From GCA-002701455 sp964342575 (GTDB lineage: Bacteria > Pseudomonadota > Alphaproteobacteria > Thalassobaculales > Thalassobaculaceae): a stretch of 34,473 bases of DNA. The stretch spans positions 1 through 34,473 of the forward strand of contig CAYFGZ010000024.1 of NCBI GenBank assembly GCA_964342575.1, written 5' to 3'. Both the position numbers and the translations under genes were made by a program. A model generated the notes under the pieces. It did no database searches, had not been told where the DNA came from, and worked only from the letters and a program-made list of their open reading frames with translations. Positions within the stretch are counted from its first letter, which is position 1. Every line of letters starts with the position of its first letter. Shown here piece after piece: positions 7,917-16,401 of this stretch.

Positions 7917-9092
7917 TCAATCTGGCTTAGCGAGTCTTCTTTCCACGAGTTTCGCCCAATATGTCGCGCCCAAGGGCAAAATATCATCATTAAAATCGTA
8001 GCTTGGGTTGTGAACCTCACTACGCCCTTCCCCTAACCCTATGGTTATATAGCCGCCAGGAACTATATTCGACATATAAGAAAAATCTTCTGATGCAGTG
8101 ATCCTGTCACTCTTGCGATTTACATTTTGTTCTCCTACAAGGCTTGCTGCCACATCTCCCGTAAAAGTTATCTCTTCCTCATCATTTATAAGTGGGGGAA
8201 ACGTGACCCTAAAATCAACCTCGGCACGGGCTCCCATTCCTTCCGCTATATTTATAGCTATTTTAGTCAAGTTTTTTTCCAGCAGAGACATTATTTGTGT
8301 AGAGAACGTGCGGGCTGTTCCTTTCAAATGAGCTGTGTGAGGAATAACATTATATGCATCTCCAGACTGAATTTGCGTTATCGACAAAACCGCCATTTCT
8401 TGGGGATTCGCATTCCGAGAAACGATGGTCTGCGCCGCCGTTGCTATATGGGCTGAAATAATTACCGGGTCTATACCTGCCTCAGGGCGGGCACCATGAG
8501 ATCCATTTCCACGCACTGTGATATCGAATAGCGCACCTCCAGCCATCGCTGCCCCAGGTCGCATTCCAAACTTTCCTACCGCCATTCCTGGTCGATTGTG
8601 CATGCCGTATACAGAATCACAGGGGAACTGATCAAACAAGCCGTCCTCTACCATCGCCTTTGCTCCACCTACACCCTCTTCCGCCGGCTGAAAGATGAAG
8701 TGAACGCAGCCTTCGAAGTTTTTGGTTTGAGATAAATATTGTGCCGCACCTAGAAGCATCGTTGTATGGCCATCATGACCACATGCGTGCATCACTTCTG
8801 GATTAGTTGATTTATGTTCGAAGGTATTTGCCTCAGGCATTGGAAGGGCATCCATATCGGCTCTAAGTCCTATGCTGCGAGTATCATTTCCAACTCGGAG
8901 AGTACCCACAACACCTGTTTTCCCTAACCCCCTGTGAACTTCCAATCCCCACGACCTAAGTTTTTCGGCGACCAGTTGTGACGTCCTTTCCTCTTCAAAG
9001 CCAAGTTCCGGATGGGCATGAATATCTCGGCGCCAAGCGGTCATCTCCGCATGTCTAGCCGCAATTTCAGGTATAACGGGTATGTTGGACAT
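7917..9092 (-). CDS. M20 family amidohydrolase (hippurate hydrolase-like)
   Basis: Metal-dependent hydrolase of N-acyl amino acids or similar amides (M20D: hippurate hydrolase, IAA-amino acid hydrolase and carboxypeptidase relatives). The 391-residue protein has RRDIHAHPELGFEE at the N-terminus, HACGHDGHTTMLLGAA with the conserved Cys and His metal ligands, PAEEG with the catalytic Glu, YGMHNRPGM and TASEDFSYM near the C-terminus. The inserted dimerisation domain contains GNGSHGARPEAGIDP. The ATG at 9092 is preferred to an upstream TTG because GGAG sits 9 bases before it and overlaps the TTG. It follows gloA on the same strand with an 88-base gap. The exact substrate is not determinable. Confidence 0.9.
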   Translation of the reverse strand: MSNIPVIPEIAARHAEMTAWRRDIHAHPELGFEEERTSQLVAEKLRSWGLEVHRGLGKTGVVGTLRVGNDTRSIGLRADMDALPMPEANTFEHKSTNPEVMHACGHDGHTTMLLGAAQYLSQTKNFEGCVHFIFQPAEEGVGGAKAMVEDGLFDQFPCDSVYGMHNRPGMAVGKFGMRPGAAMAGGALFDITVRGNGSHGARPEAGIDPVIISAHIATAAQTIVSRNANPQEMAVLSITQIQSGDAYNVIPHTAHLKGTARTFSTQIMSLLEKNLTKIAINIAEGMGARAEVDFRVTFPPLINDEEEITFTGDVAASLVGEQNVNRKSDRITASEDFSYMSNIVPGGYITIGLGEGRSEVHNPSYDFNDDILPLGATYWAKLVERRLAKPD

Positions 9093-9179
9093 TTCTATGT
9101 ACTCCAAATTTCTACGATTGCGACTCTTCGTTTTGTTATCCTATATTTTGATCCAGGCAACTATTATGATTATAAAACT

Positions 9180-9620
9180 TTACCATGTACCTGTGTTGGG
9201 CATGCTTGCCCACGGCTCAGATTTCTCTAGAGCTTCCCCTTTCTGTAACAGTTCGATTGACACTCCATCCGGGGATTTTATGAAAGCCATTCGACCCTCT
9301 CTTGGCGGCCTATTAATGACAACACCATTTTTCTGTAGTGAGTCACAGAGTTCGTAAATATCATCAACCTGAAAAGCCAAATGTCCAAAATTTCGACCCC
9401 CTGTATATTCTTCAGGGTCCCAGTTAAAGGTCAATTCTAAGGTAGGTGACCAGTACTGTTTCGTCTTTTCGGTATCCCCCGAAGCACTGAGAAATATGTT
9501 CGTATAACGACCCGCTTCACTCTCGGTCCGCCTAACTTCCACCATACCCAGCTTGTTGCAATAAAAGTCCAAGGACTGGTCAATATCGCTGATACGAACC
9601 ATGGTATGCAAATATTCCAT
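9180..9620 (-). CDS. gloA: Lactoylglutathione lyase (glyoxalase I)
   Basis: Isomerises the methylglyoxal-glutathione hemithioacetal to lactoylglutathione. The 146-residue VOC-fold protein carries all four metal ligands in E. coli GloA spacing: H5, E62, H80 and E123 (segments MEYLH, LELTFNW, FGHLAFQVDD and GVSIELLQ). The C-terminus WASMPNTGTW is also family-like. The ATG at 9620 has GAGGAG about 7 bases upstream and places the ligand at residue 5; the longer frame to 9650 lacks support. Glutathione for the reaction would come from the gshA product encoded nearby. Probably the first gene of a minus-strand unit with the M20 gene. Confidence 0.93.
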   Translation of the reverse strand: MEYLHTMVRISDIDQSLDFYCNKLGMVEVRRTESEAGRYTNIFLSASGDTEKTKQYWSPTLELTFNWDPEEYTGGRNFGHLAFQVDDIYELCDSLQKNGVVINRPPREGRMAFIKSPDGVSIELLQKGEALEKSEPWASMPNTGTW

Positions 9621-9713
9621 ACAATTTCTCCTCTTTTGCCGTTTCGCCATACTGCTTGATAAATCCTTGATTAGCCAGAATTTAGTCCCGGATTTTCAAT
9701 TTATCTTATATAC

Positions 9714-9719
9714 TATAAT
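9714..9719 (+). promoter_or_regulatory. Perfect -10 box upstream of the Lin0512 pair
   Basis: TATAAT at 9714-9719, 35 bases before the first Lin0512 ATG, in the 134-base divergent gap with gloA. No good -35 hexamer is seen at 16-18 bases upstream, so this is a partial promoter call. Confidence 0.35.
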
Positions 9720-9754
9720 CGAATACCTCCGATTAGCTTAGAAAGTACGATTGA

Positions 9755-10111
9755 ATGACTAAACAACGAATTGTAACGGAAATTGGCCTGGGTACAGATA
9801 TCCGGGGACGAGACTATACGAAAGCCGCGTGCAGAGCCTTAAGGGATGCACTTTGGCACAATTCCCTAGGAATAGCTGATATTATTGACATCGACGTAGA
9901 TTCGATGTGGGTAGAAGTAATCATCGGAGTTCCAAACCCTAACTCGGTTAAAACACAAGAGGTATTAGAGCTTCTACCTCACGGAAAAGGCAATGTCTCC
10001 TGTATCGCTGGGGGCTTAGAAATCAAAAAACATGGTGGTGAAGACGCGACAATCATGGCTAATGCTGTCGCTATTGTCTATCTCGATATACCCGAAGGGT
10101 TTTCGATATGA
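9755..10111 (+). CDS. Lin0512 family protein, copy 1 (variant motif)
   Basis: A 118-residue protein of the uncharacterised Lin0512 family (TIGR02058-type), which is scattered in bacteria and also found in plants. The family hallmark near the N-terminus is GxGxDxHG; here it reads GLGTDIRG, so the His is replaced by Arg. After it come DYTKAACRALRDALWHNS and a C-terminal HGGEDATIMANAVAIVYLD. The gene overlaps the next, related gene by ATGA, indicating translational coupling. A reasonable start ATG is preceded only by a weak GAAAG. Function unknown; the divergent motif suggests it may be a partner subunit rather than an equivalent copy, which is inference. Confidence 0.8.
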   Translation: MTKQRIVTEIGLGTDIRGRDYTKAACRALRDALWHNSLGIADIIDIDVDSMWVEVIIGVPNPNSVKTQEVLELLPHGKGNVSCIAGGLEIKKHGGEDATIMANAVAIVYLDIPEGFSI

Positions 10112-10440
10112 ATATGAAACGGGCCATACTGGAGATGGGAACCGGAAATGATCTCCACGGTGGAGATTATACAAAAGCTGCCGTACGAGCTGTACAGGAT
10201 GCGCTGCATCACAGTTCGCTCGACTTTGTAAAAACCCTAAAAATAGATAAGAATCGATTGACCATTAATGTTACAATTGGGATCCAAAAACCAGAAGAAG
10301 TGGATAATCAAAAAGTCAAGGATTCACTGCCCGTTGGAACTGTCTCTGTTATAGCTACTAAGGGAGGTCTCGACGTCAAGAATATTGAGGAAGGGGACGT
10401 TATGGTAATAGCTAATGCAGCAGTGGAGGTGCTGCTATAA
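10108..10440 (+). CDS. Lin0512 family protein, copy 2 (canonical motif)
   Basis: A 110-residue paralogue of the preceding gene, with the canonical hallmark GTGNDLHG followed by GDYTKAAVRAVQDALHHSSL. The two proteins align throughout: both end in a GGL-(E/D)-(I/V)-K segment followed by (I/V)(M/V)xAN-A-A. The ATG overlaps the stop of copy 1 (ATGA), so translation is probably coupled and the products may act as a hetero-oligomer. The reaction and partners of this family are not known. Converges on the FOXRED1-like gene with 68 bases between. Confidence 0.82.
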   Translation: MNMKRAILEMGTGNDLHGGDYTKAAVRAVQDALHHSSLDFVKTLKIDKNRLTINVTIGIQKPEEVDNQKVKDSLPVGTVSVIATKGGLDVKNIEEGDVMVIANAAVEVLL

Positions 10441-10508
10441 TCTCAGAGCAGAAGTCTTAAACAAAATCTCGCTTGCAATTAATTCCAAATACAATTTCTC
10501 CTCGAATA

Positions 10509-11690
10509 TCAAATAACGTTCCGTTCCATAAGGGGGTTTCCCAGTTGTATTCGCTCAAACCCGAAGCGGGACAAATTTATAGTCTGATAGTTTCCCGTCG
10601 TTATTAACTCCATTATAGCCCTACCGATAGCTGGGGATTGCTGCAATCCGTGCCCAGAAAATCCGTTTGCAAGAAACATATTTTTAATCTCTGGGTGCCT
10701 TCCTATTATCCCATTTTGGTCAACGAAATTATAATCGTACCAGCCAGCCCAAGCACTAGTAACTTTGACCGCATCAAAGGCTGGGATACGATGCGCGATA
10801 GAGGGCCATACTATTTCTTCAAACCACCTATATTCCACCTCAAAATCTTCCCAAGCATCAGGATCATCAGCCCCTGTTGGAGAAACCCCACATACGAATC
10901 TACTGCCTTCGGAACGAATAAACACGCCTGATGTATCTATAACAAGTGGTAGTTTTGGTTCGAGTTTTTCTCGACAATCTATAACGTATATAATCCTTTT
11001 TCGAGGAACTACAGGTAGGGTAAAACCGCTCATTTGGGCTATTTTCCCGGCCCATGCACCTGCAGCGTTAACTACAATATCACATCCTACGAGTGACCCG
11101 TCCGTCAACTTAACGCTGGTGATTTTCTCCTCATCTTTCTCTATATCCACCACTTCACCGTGAATATAAACAACCCCAAGCGATAGCGCTTTTTTCTTAA
11201 ACGCATTCAACAAAGAGTTAGGGTCGATCCAACCTTCTCCCGAAGAACCAAAAGAGCCAATTTCAATGCCATCTATATTAATCCAAGGAAATTTAACTCT
11301 CATATCGCCCGGGGTCATGAGATCTATTTTCGCTCCTAGTTTTCTCTGTAACCTATTATTTTCTATCAAAATGTCTCGTCCAGCCTCAGTCACAAGATAG
11401 AGGTAACCGCGTTCGAACCAGCCAAGATCAACTGTCTCACCATCTAAGGATAAATAACTTGAGACATTCTCAATGAATTTATGCGCAAATAACCCTATCT
11501 CAATGTTTTCTGTGATTGAAAATTGCTGCCTTATTCCTCCCAGAGAACGCGGCGAGGAAGCAAGAGCATAAGTCGGGTCTTTCTCTACAACCGCGACACT
11601 CCCAGAAAACGCTGAACTAGCTTTTAGAAAATAGGCGATTGAGCTTCCTATAACGCCTCCGCCTACGATGACCACATCATAACCTTGCAT
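10509..11690 (-). CDS. FOXRED1-like FAD-dependent oxidoreductase (DAO family)
   Basis: D-amino-acid-oxidase-fold flavoenzyme of 393 residues. The N-terminal VVIVGGGVIGSS is the FAD dinucleotide-binding GxGxxG; SPRSLGGIRQQFS follows, then VVNAAGAWAG, and the C-terminus has WAGWYDYNFVDQNGIIG and GFSGHGLQQSPAIGRA. This C-terminal pattern is closest, from memory, to eukaryotic FOXRED1, a mitochondrial complex I assembly factor, rather than to sarcosine oxidase beta or glycine oxidase, which are the alternative assignments. The start at 11690 is chosen because GAGGAG lies 5-6 bases upstream; the ATG at 11717 has no ribosome site. Divergent from glnD, convergent with the Lin0512 pair. Substrate unknown. 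Confidence 0.82.
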   Translation of the reverse strand: MQGYDVVIVGGGVIGSSIAYFLKASSAFSGSVAVVEKDPTYALASSPRSLGGIRQQFSITENIEIGLFAHKFIENVSSYLSLDGETVDLGWFERGYLYLVTEAGRDILIENNRLQRKLGAKIDLMTPGDMRVKFPWINIDGIEIGSFGSSGEGWIDPNSLLNAFKKKALSLGVVYIHGEVVDIEKDEEKITSVKLTDGSLVGCDIVVNAAGAWAGKIAQMSGFTLPVVPRKRIIYVIDCREKLEPKLPLVIDTSGVFIRSEGSRFVCGVSPTGADDPDAWEDFEVEYRWFEEIVWPSIAHRIPAFDAVKVTSAWAGWYDYNFVDQNGIIGRHPEIKNMFLANGFSGHGLQQSPAIGRAIMELITTGNYQTINLSRFGFERIQLGNPLMERNVI

Positions 11691-11771
11691 AGGAACTCCT
11701 CTGCCAACGTTTTTCATGATATGGCTGTTTTCAGCCTATCAATAATAGAAATAGCTGTCTCATCTTAAAAA

Positions 11772-11801
11772 AACACCTTGAGATTATTTTCAACACCTTG
11801 A
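11772..11801. repeat. Phased 10-bp direct repeat upstream of glnD
   Basis: AACACCTTGA occurs at 11772-11781 and again at 11792-11801, exactly 20 bases apart, about two helical turns; the ten bases after each copy are also partly similar. The second copy overlaps the candidate -35 of the glnD promoter. This spacing is what tandem binding of a dimeric or cooperative regulator would give. No known operator is recognised. Confidence 0.5.
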
Positions 11802-11827
11802 ATTGTTTTTAAGTTTAGCTCTATTAA
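11798..11827 (+). promoter_or_regulatory. Candidate glnD promoter
   Basis: TTGAAT at 11798-11803 is followed after 18 bases by TATTAA at 11822-11827; a perfect TATAAT also occurs at 11841-11846 but without a clear -35. Either would start transcription upstream of the GTG at 11884. The -35 overlaps the second copy of the direct repeat. Confidence 0.35.
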
Positions 11828-11883
11828 TTGTTATAGTTTATATAATAATTATAGGTTTGGAGCGAAAAAACGAAAGAATACCC

Positions 11884-14685
11884 GTGAAAACAACCATTAT
11901 TGAGGCCAATAAAGGTCCGACAACCATTGATGGTCTAACGCCAGACAGTCGGAAATTGTTCCATCGCCCTAAAATCGTAGATATTGAACAACTGAAAAAG
12001 AAGGTCGATATCGCATGGCACCAAACAGAAACACAGGCTGAGTTTAGTCTTCTACTTTTGAATTTGTTTCGAACTGCTTTGGCAGATGGATCCGACTTTA
12101 TTCGAAAACGGTTTCTTTCAAAAAACGACGGCGAAGAAGCGGTCCTGGCGCAGGCTTTTTTAATGGATTCGCTTATAAAACTAGCATTCGAAACAATCAA
12201 TACGAAGCTTTACCGCGCGCCTAATCCAACACAAGGTGAGCAAATTTGTATCGTCGCTGTGGGCGGTTATGGCCGTGGCGAACTCGCTCCTTATTCCGAT
12301 ATAGATCTGCTTTTTTTACTCCCGTACAAGCAGACACCGCACGTCGAACAAGTAGTCGAGGCAATATTATATTTGTTATGGGATATGAAGTTAAAAGTCG
12401 GACACTCAACGAGGTCAATTGAAGAGTGTATGAGCCAAGCAAAACAAGATATGACTGTTAGGACAGCGATTTTAGAATCGCGCTATATATGTGGCGAAAG
12501 CGATCTTATGGACACCATGATTTTACGCTTTCATAAAGAAATAGTCAGGGGCACGGCGCTTGAGTTTGTCGAAGCAAAATTAAAGGAATCCGATGACCGA
12601 CACCGGCAGTTAGGTGACTCACGTTATTTCATTGAACCCAATGTTAAAGATGGGAAAGGCGGGCTGCGAGACCTTCATAAACTATTTTGGATAGGGAAAT
12701 ATGTTTATGAGACAGATAACGTATCCTCATTGGTAAATGAAGGCGTTTTATCAGTTGAAGAAGCTCGACGTTTTGCCAAAGCTCAAAAACAGCTTTGGAC
12801 AATAAGGTGCCACTTACATTATTTGGCACGACGAGAAGAAGATCGGCTTACTGTTGATCATCAAAGTAAGATTGCTGGATACCTTGGTTATACGGATCGA
12901 TCAGGCAATGCAGCCGTTGAACGTTTCATGAAACACTATTATTTGACCGCAAAAGATGTTGGCGATTTGACTCGCATATTTTGCGCCGCAATCGAGGAAG
13001 AACATCAGCGTAAACCTCGTCTCAACCTTTCTAATCCTTGGCGCCGCACTGCTAATCTTGGGGATTTTGAGTTAGAAGGAGATAGGCTTAATTCCAGGGA
13101 TGATGAGGTATTTGAAAAAGATCCCGTCAACCTTGTTAGAATGTTCTACATTGCCCAACAAAATGAACTGGAATTCCATCCCAATATTCTTAGGCTGGCG
13201 ACAAAAAATTTAAGCCGGATAGACAAAAGTCTGAGAAACAACACAAAAGCCAACGAGCTATTTATCAATATATTAACGTCCCCAAAAGGACCAGAACGCA
13301 TACTTCGGCGTATGAATGAGGCCCAGGTTTTTGGTCGATTTGTTCCTGACTTTGGTCGTGTAGTTGCACAAATGCAATACGACATGTACCACGTGTACAC
13401 GGTAGACGAGCACACCATAATAATGCTGGGAATTCTATTCAAAATTGAAAAAGGAGAGTTAAAGGAGGCCGTCCCTATAGCCTCCAGCATAATTGGTAAA
13501 GTAATTTCGCGAAGAGAGCTATACGTCGCGGTGTTGCTCCACGACATTGCCAAAGGTAAGGGGGGAGATCACTCAGTCTTAGGAGAAAAAATTGCGCGGC
13601 GACTGTGCCCACGTTTTGGCATGACGGTCGAGGAAACCGAAACTGTGGCTTGGCTGGTTCGATGGCATTTACTTATGAGTTACGCTGCTTTCAAACGAGA
13701 TGTAAATGATCCCAAAACGATACAAGATTTTACTTCAATAGTTCGGTCACCAGAACGACTACGACTTCTATTAGTCCTCACTGTAGCAGATATCCGGGCT
13801 GTTGGACCAAATGTTTGGACCAGCTGGAAAGGAGCGCTTCTAAACGATTTATATTTTCTGGCGGAGGAAGCACTTTCGGGTCAAAGTGCTGAGACAGGTC
13901 AACCAATCCGGACAGAAAATGTTCATTCAGAACTCAGAAAAGAGCTTTCCGATTGGGATGACGCCAGGTTTCAACAATATATTGAACAAGGGTACTCCTC
14001 CTATTGGCTGGCGTATGACGTCCATACGCTTGCCCGCCATGCCAAATTGGTACAGAGAGCTAATGAAAAACAAACTGCACTTACTATCGATACGTTGGAG
14101 GATCAAAGCAAGGGTGCAACAGACGTAACTGTATATGCCGCAGATCATCCAGGTCTTTTTTCCAGAATCGCGGGTGCACTAGCCTCTGTTGGTGCTAGTG
14201 TTGTCGATGCAAAAATAACCACTATGAGGAATGGTATGGCATTAGATACTTTTTGGGTACAGGATTCTAATGGTGATGTTTTCAAAGCTGTCACTCGACT
14301 TTGTGACGCTATAAGAGAAACGTTATCTGGAAATCTGAAATTGAATCAGGCTATTGCCAAACGGCCCCATAACCTTCCCAAGCGGACACTTGGCATGTTA
14401 GTTCCCTCTCGAGTACTAATCGACAACAAAGCAAGCAGCACTCACACCGTTATTGAAGTAAATGGGCGGGATAGTCCGGGCTTACTCCACCGACTGACCC
14501 ACAAACTCGCGCAGCAGAACCTACAAATTTCATCGGCAAAAATCTCAACCTATGGAGCAAGCATCGTTGACGTTTTTTACGTTAAAGATCTATTTGGACT
14601 AAAGTTGCAAAATGATTTGAGACTACAATCCATAAAAAAAGTAATGCTGCAAGAGCTTGAGTTGGACAAAGAAGATACAAACTAA
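11884..14685 (+). CDS. glnD: Bifunctional [protein-PII] uridylyltransferase/uridylyl-removing enzyme
   Basis: Glutamine sensor that uridylylates PII proteins when nitrogen is short and removes the group when glutamine is high. Numbering from the GTG at 11884 gives 933 residues, usual for Alphaproteobacteria. The nucleotidyltransferase domain has GGYGRGELAPYSDIDLL (G127-L143, catalytic D139 and D141); the HD hydrolase domain has LLHDIAKGKGGDHS (H553, D554); two ACT domains begin near 748 and 856 (YAADHPGLFSRIAGAL and NGRDSPGLLHRL). The open frame extends to a TTG at 11803, but this would add a strongly hydrophobic segment out of keeping with a cytosolic enzyme, encoded by AT-rich promoter-like DNA. 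The GTG has only a weak ribosome site, so the exact start is unsure. First gene of glnD-murJ-trpS. Confidence 0.94.
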   Translation: MKTTIIEANKGPTTIDGLTPDSRKLFHRPKIVDIEQLKKKVDIAWHQTETQAEFSLLLLNLFRTALADGSDFIRKRFLSKNDGEEAVLAQAFLMDSLIKLAFETINTKLYRAPNPTQGEQICIVAVGGYGRGELAPYSDIDLLFLLPYKQTPHVEQVVEAILYLLWDMKLKVGHSTRSIEECMSQAKQDMTVRTAILESRYICGESDLMDTMILRFHKEIVRGTALEFVEAKLKESDDRHRQLGDSRYFIEPNVKDGKGGLRDLHKLFWIGKYVYETDNVSSLVNEGVLSVEEARRFAKAQKQLWTIRCHLHYLARREEDRLTVDHQSKIAGYLGYTDRSGNAAVERFMKHYYLTAKDVGDLTRIFCAAIEEEHQRKPRLNLSNPWRRTANLGDFELEGDRLNSRDDEVFEKDPVNLVRMFYIAQQNELEFHPNILRLATKNLSRIDKSLRNNTKANELFINILTSPKGPERILRRMNEAQVFGRFVPDFGRVVAQMQYDMYHVYTVDEHTIIMLGILFKIEKGELKEAVPIASSIIGKVISRRELYVAVLLHDIAKGKGGDHSVLGEKIARRLCPRFGMTVEETETVAWLVRWHLLMSYAAFKRDVNDPKTIQDFTSIVRSPERLRLLLVLTVADIRAVGPNVWTSWKGALLNDLYFLAEEALSGQSAETGQPIRTENVHSELRKELSDWDDARFQQYIEQGYSSYWLAYDVHTLARHAKLVQRANEKQTALTIDTLEDQSKGATDVTVYAADHPGLFSRIAGALASVGASVVDAKITTMRNGMALDTFWVQDSNGDVFKAVTRLCDAIRETLSGNLKLNQAIAKRPHNLPKRTLGMLVPSRVLIDNKASSTHTVIEVNGRDSPGLLHRLTHKLAQQNLQISSAKISTYGASIVDVFYVKDLFGLKLQNDLRLQSIKKVMLQELELDKEDTN

Positions 14686-14757
14686 ATATTTTAGATGAAT
14701 CAAAACTAATTAAATCAGTATCTTCCCGAAAGCCGATAAATCATCTAAACCATTTCC

Positions 14758-16308
14758 ATGTCCCTTCTTCGTGCTGTTGCCACTGTAGGTGGCTATACAA
14801 TGATAAGCCGGGTGACTGGCTTCGCCAGAGACGTTTTGATCGCCTCTATTTTGGGTGCTGGACCCGTTGCCGATGCTTTCTTCGTGGCATTCAAGCTACC
14901 CAACTTTTTTCGTCGAATAACAGCGGAAGGCGCCTTCACTATTGCTTTCGTACCTTTGTTTTCCAAAATTTTGCAAAAAGAAGGGCGCTGTTCTGCTATG
15001 ACTTTTGCAGAAGAAGCACTGGCTTTACTGGCCGCAATACTTTTAACTTTTTCTGTTGCAGCTATTGTCTCTATGCCAGTACTAATGTTGTTAATTGCGC
15101 CAGGGTTCGCGGAGACTCCATGGCGCTTCAACCTGTCCATTGAACTTACCAGGACCACTTTTGTTTATCTACCACTAATATCCTTGGTAGCATTACTTGG
15201 CGGTATACTTAATAGCATTGGGAAATTTGCGGCGATGGCCTCCGCCCCTATACTGCTTAATTTGGTTCTAATCTCATCCTTAGCCTTTTTCGCTGACGCA
15301 ATGCAAACCCCTGGACACGTGTTAGCTGTGGCAGTCGCCATTTCTGGATTCGCCCAAGCTGCTTGGCTGTTTGAAGCTTGCAGACGGGCGAATGCTTTGC
15401 CGAAGTTTCGGCTGCCACGAATGACCCCACGTATGAAAGAGTTGATGCACCTTATGTTACCAGCAATACTTGGTGCTGGAGTAGTCCAAATTAATCTATT
15501 AGTTGATATAATTTTAGCTTCAACTCTGCCAACCGGGTCCGTATCATTTCTCTATTACGCCGATCGAATCAATCAGTTGCCTTTAGGAGTAATAGGAATA
15601 GCAATCGGTACAGCTTTGCTGCCTCGGTTGTCAAAATACATTCAGGCAGAAGAAAACGAAGCAGCCAGACAAAGTCAGGATAAAGCCCTAGAAATTGGGA
15701 TGCTTCTAACATTCCCTGCCACCATCGGGCTTTTGGTACTGTCAGACCCTATTGTCACCCTCCTTTTTTACAGAGGCGCATTTTCATTGGAGTCAGTCGG
15801 TGCTACGTCACTAGCGTTAGTCTTTTACTCGACAGGCTTACCCGCTTTCATGGCTATAAAAGTTCTGCAACCCAGCTTCTTTGCTCGGCATGATACAGCA
15901 ACCCCTGTCAAAATTGCAGGTGCGATGGTGCTAGTAAATCTTGCTTTGAACCTGCTTCTTATGCCCCATTTTGCTCACGTGGGATTGGCAATGGCTACAG
16001 CCATATCTGCTTGGTTCAACGCTGTTTTGCTGTGTCTCACGCTCAAAAATAAGCAATTCCACTCTGTTGGACAAACAACCTGGCGGAAAATAGGTTTAAT
16101 TATTATAGCTTCTCTAGTAATGGGCCTTGGACTGAGTGGGTTGCAAGAGTTTTTCCCAGTTTTTGCCTTGGGAACGGGATTAATCGCTGCATCGGTCTTA
16201 GTTTTTCTGATAACAATCGGTTTTTTTATCTATGCTGTCTCGATATTGTTATTTCGGGTTGTAAGACCAATGAATATACGAAAAGAGTTAAAGAGTTGGT
16301 TTCATTAA
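14758..16308 (+). CDS. murJ: Lipid II flippase MurJ
   Basis: MOP-family flippase that moves lipid II across the inner membrane for peptidoglycan synthesis. The 516-residue protein is hydrophobic throughout, with about 14 helices. The start TVGGYTMISRVTGFARDVLIA and KLPNFFRRITAEGAFTIAFVP (conserved central-cavity Arg region) are diagnostic. Further signatures are FLYYADRINQLPLGVIGIAIGTALLPRLS and the helix 8 region PTGSVSFLYY. It starts 72 bases after glnD and precedes trpS, a conserved alphaproteobacterial run. Confidence 0.96.
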   Translation: MSLLRAVATVGGYTMISRVTGFARDVLIASILGAGPVADAFFVAFKLPNFFRRITAEGAFTIAFVPLFSKILQKEGRCSAMTFAEEALALLAAILLTFSVAAIVSMPVLMLLIAPGFAETPWRFNLSIELTRTTFVYLPLISLVALLGGILNSIGKFAAMASAPILLNLVLISSLAFFADAMQTPGHVLAVAVAISGFAQAAWLFEACRRANALPKFRLPRMTPRMKELMHLMLPAILGAGVVQINLLVDIILASTLPTGSVSFLYYADRINQLPLGVIGIAIGTALLPRLSKYIQAEENEAARQSQDKALEIGMLLTFPATIGLLVLSDPIVTLLFYRGAFSLESVGATSLALVFYSTGLPAFMAIKVLQPSFFARHDTATPVKIAGAMVLVNLALNLLLMPHFAHVGLAMATAISAWFNAVLLCLTLKNKQFHSVGQTTWRKIGLIIIASLVMGLGLSGLQEFFPVFALGTGLIAASVLVFLITIGFFIYAVSILLFRVVRPMNIRKELKSWFH

Positions 16309-16401
16309 TATTGAGCAAATTTTTTAGTACCTCCCAAAAACCTTGACCGTTTGGGATTCAATACGTTAATCCAGCGTTACAAAGTTAAAGGAGTGTGTTT
16401 C

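Noticed and set aside
11803..11883. A hydrophobic N-terminal segment on GlnD suggesting a membrane-anchored form.
   Set aside because: It depends on a TTG without a ribosome site and is encoded by AT-rich DNA that contains promoter-like boxes; GlnD from the GTG at 11884 has the normal length.
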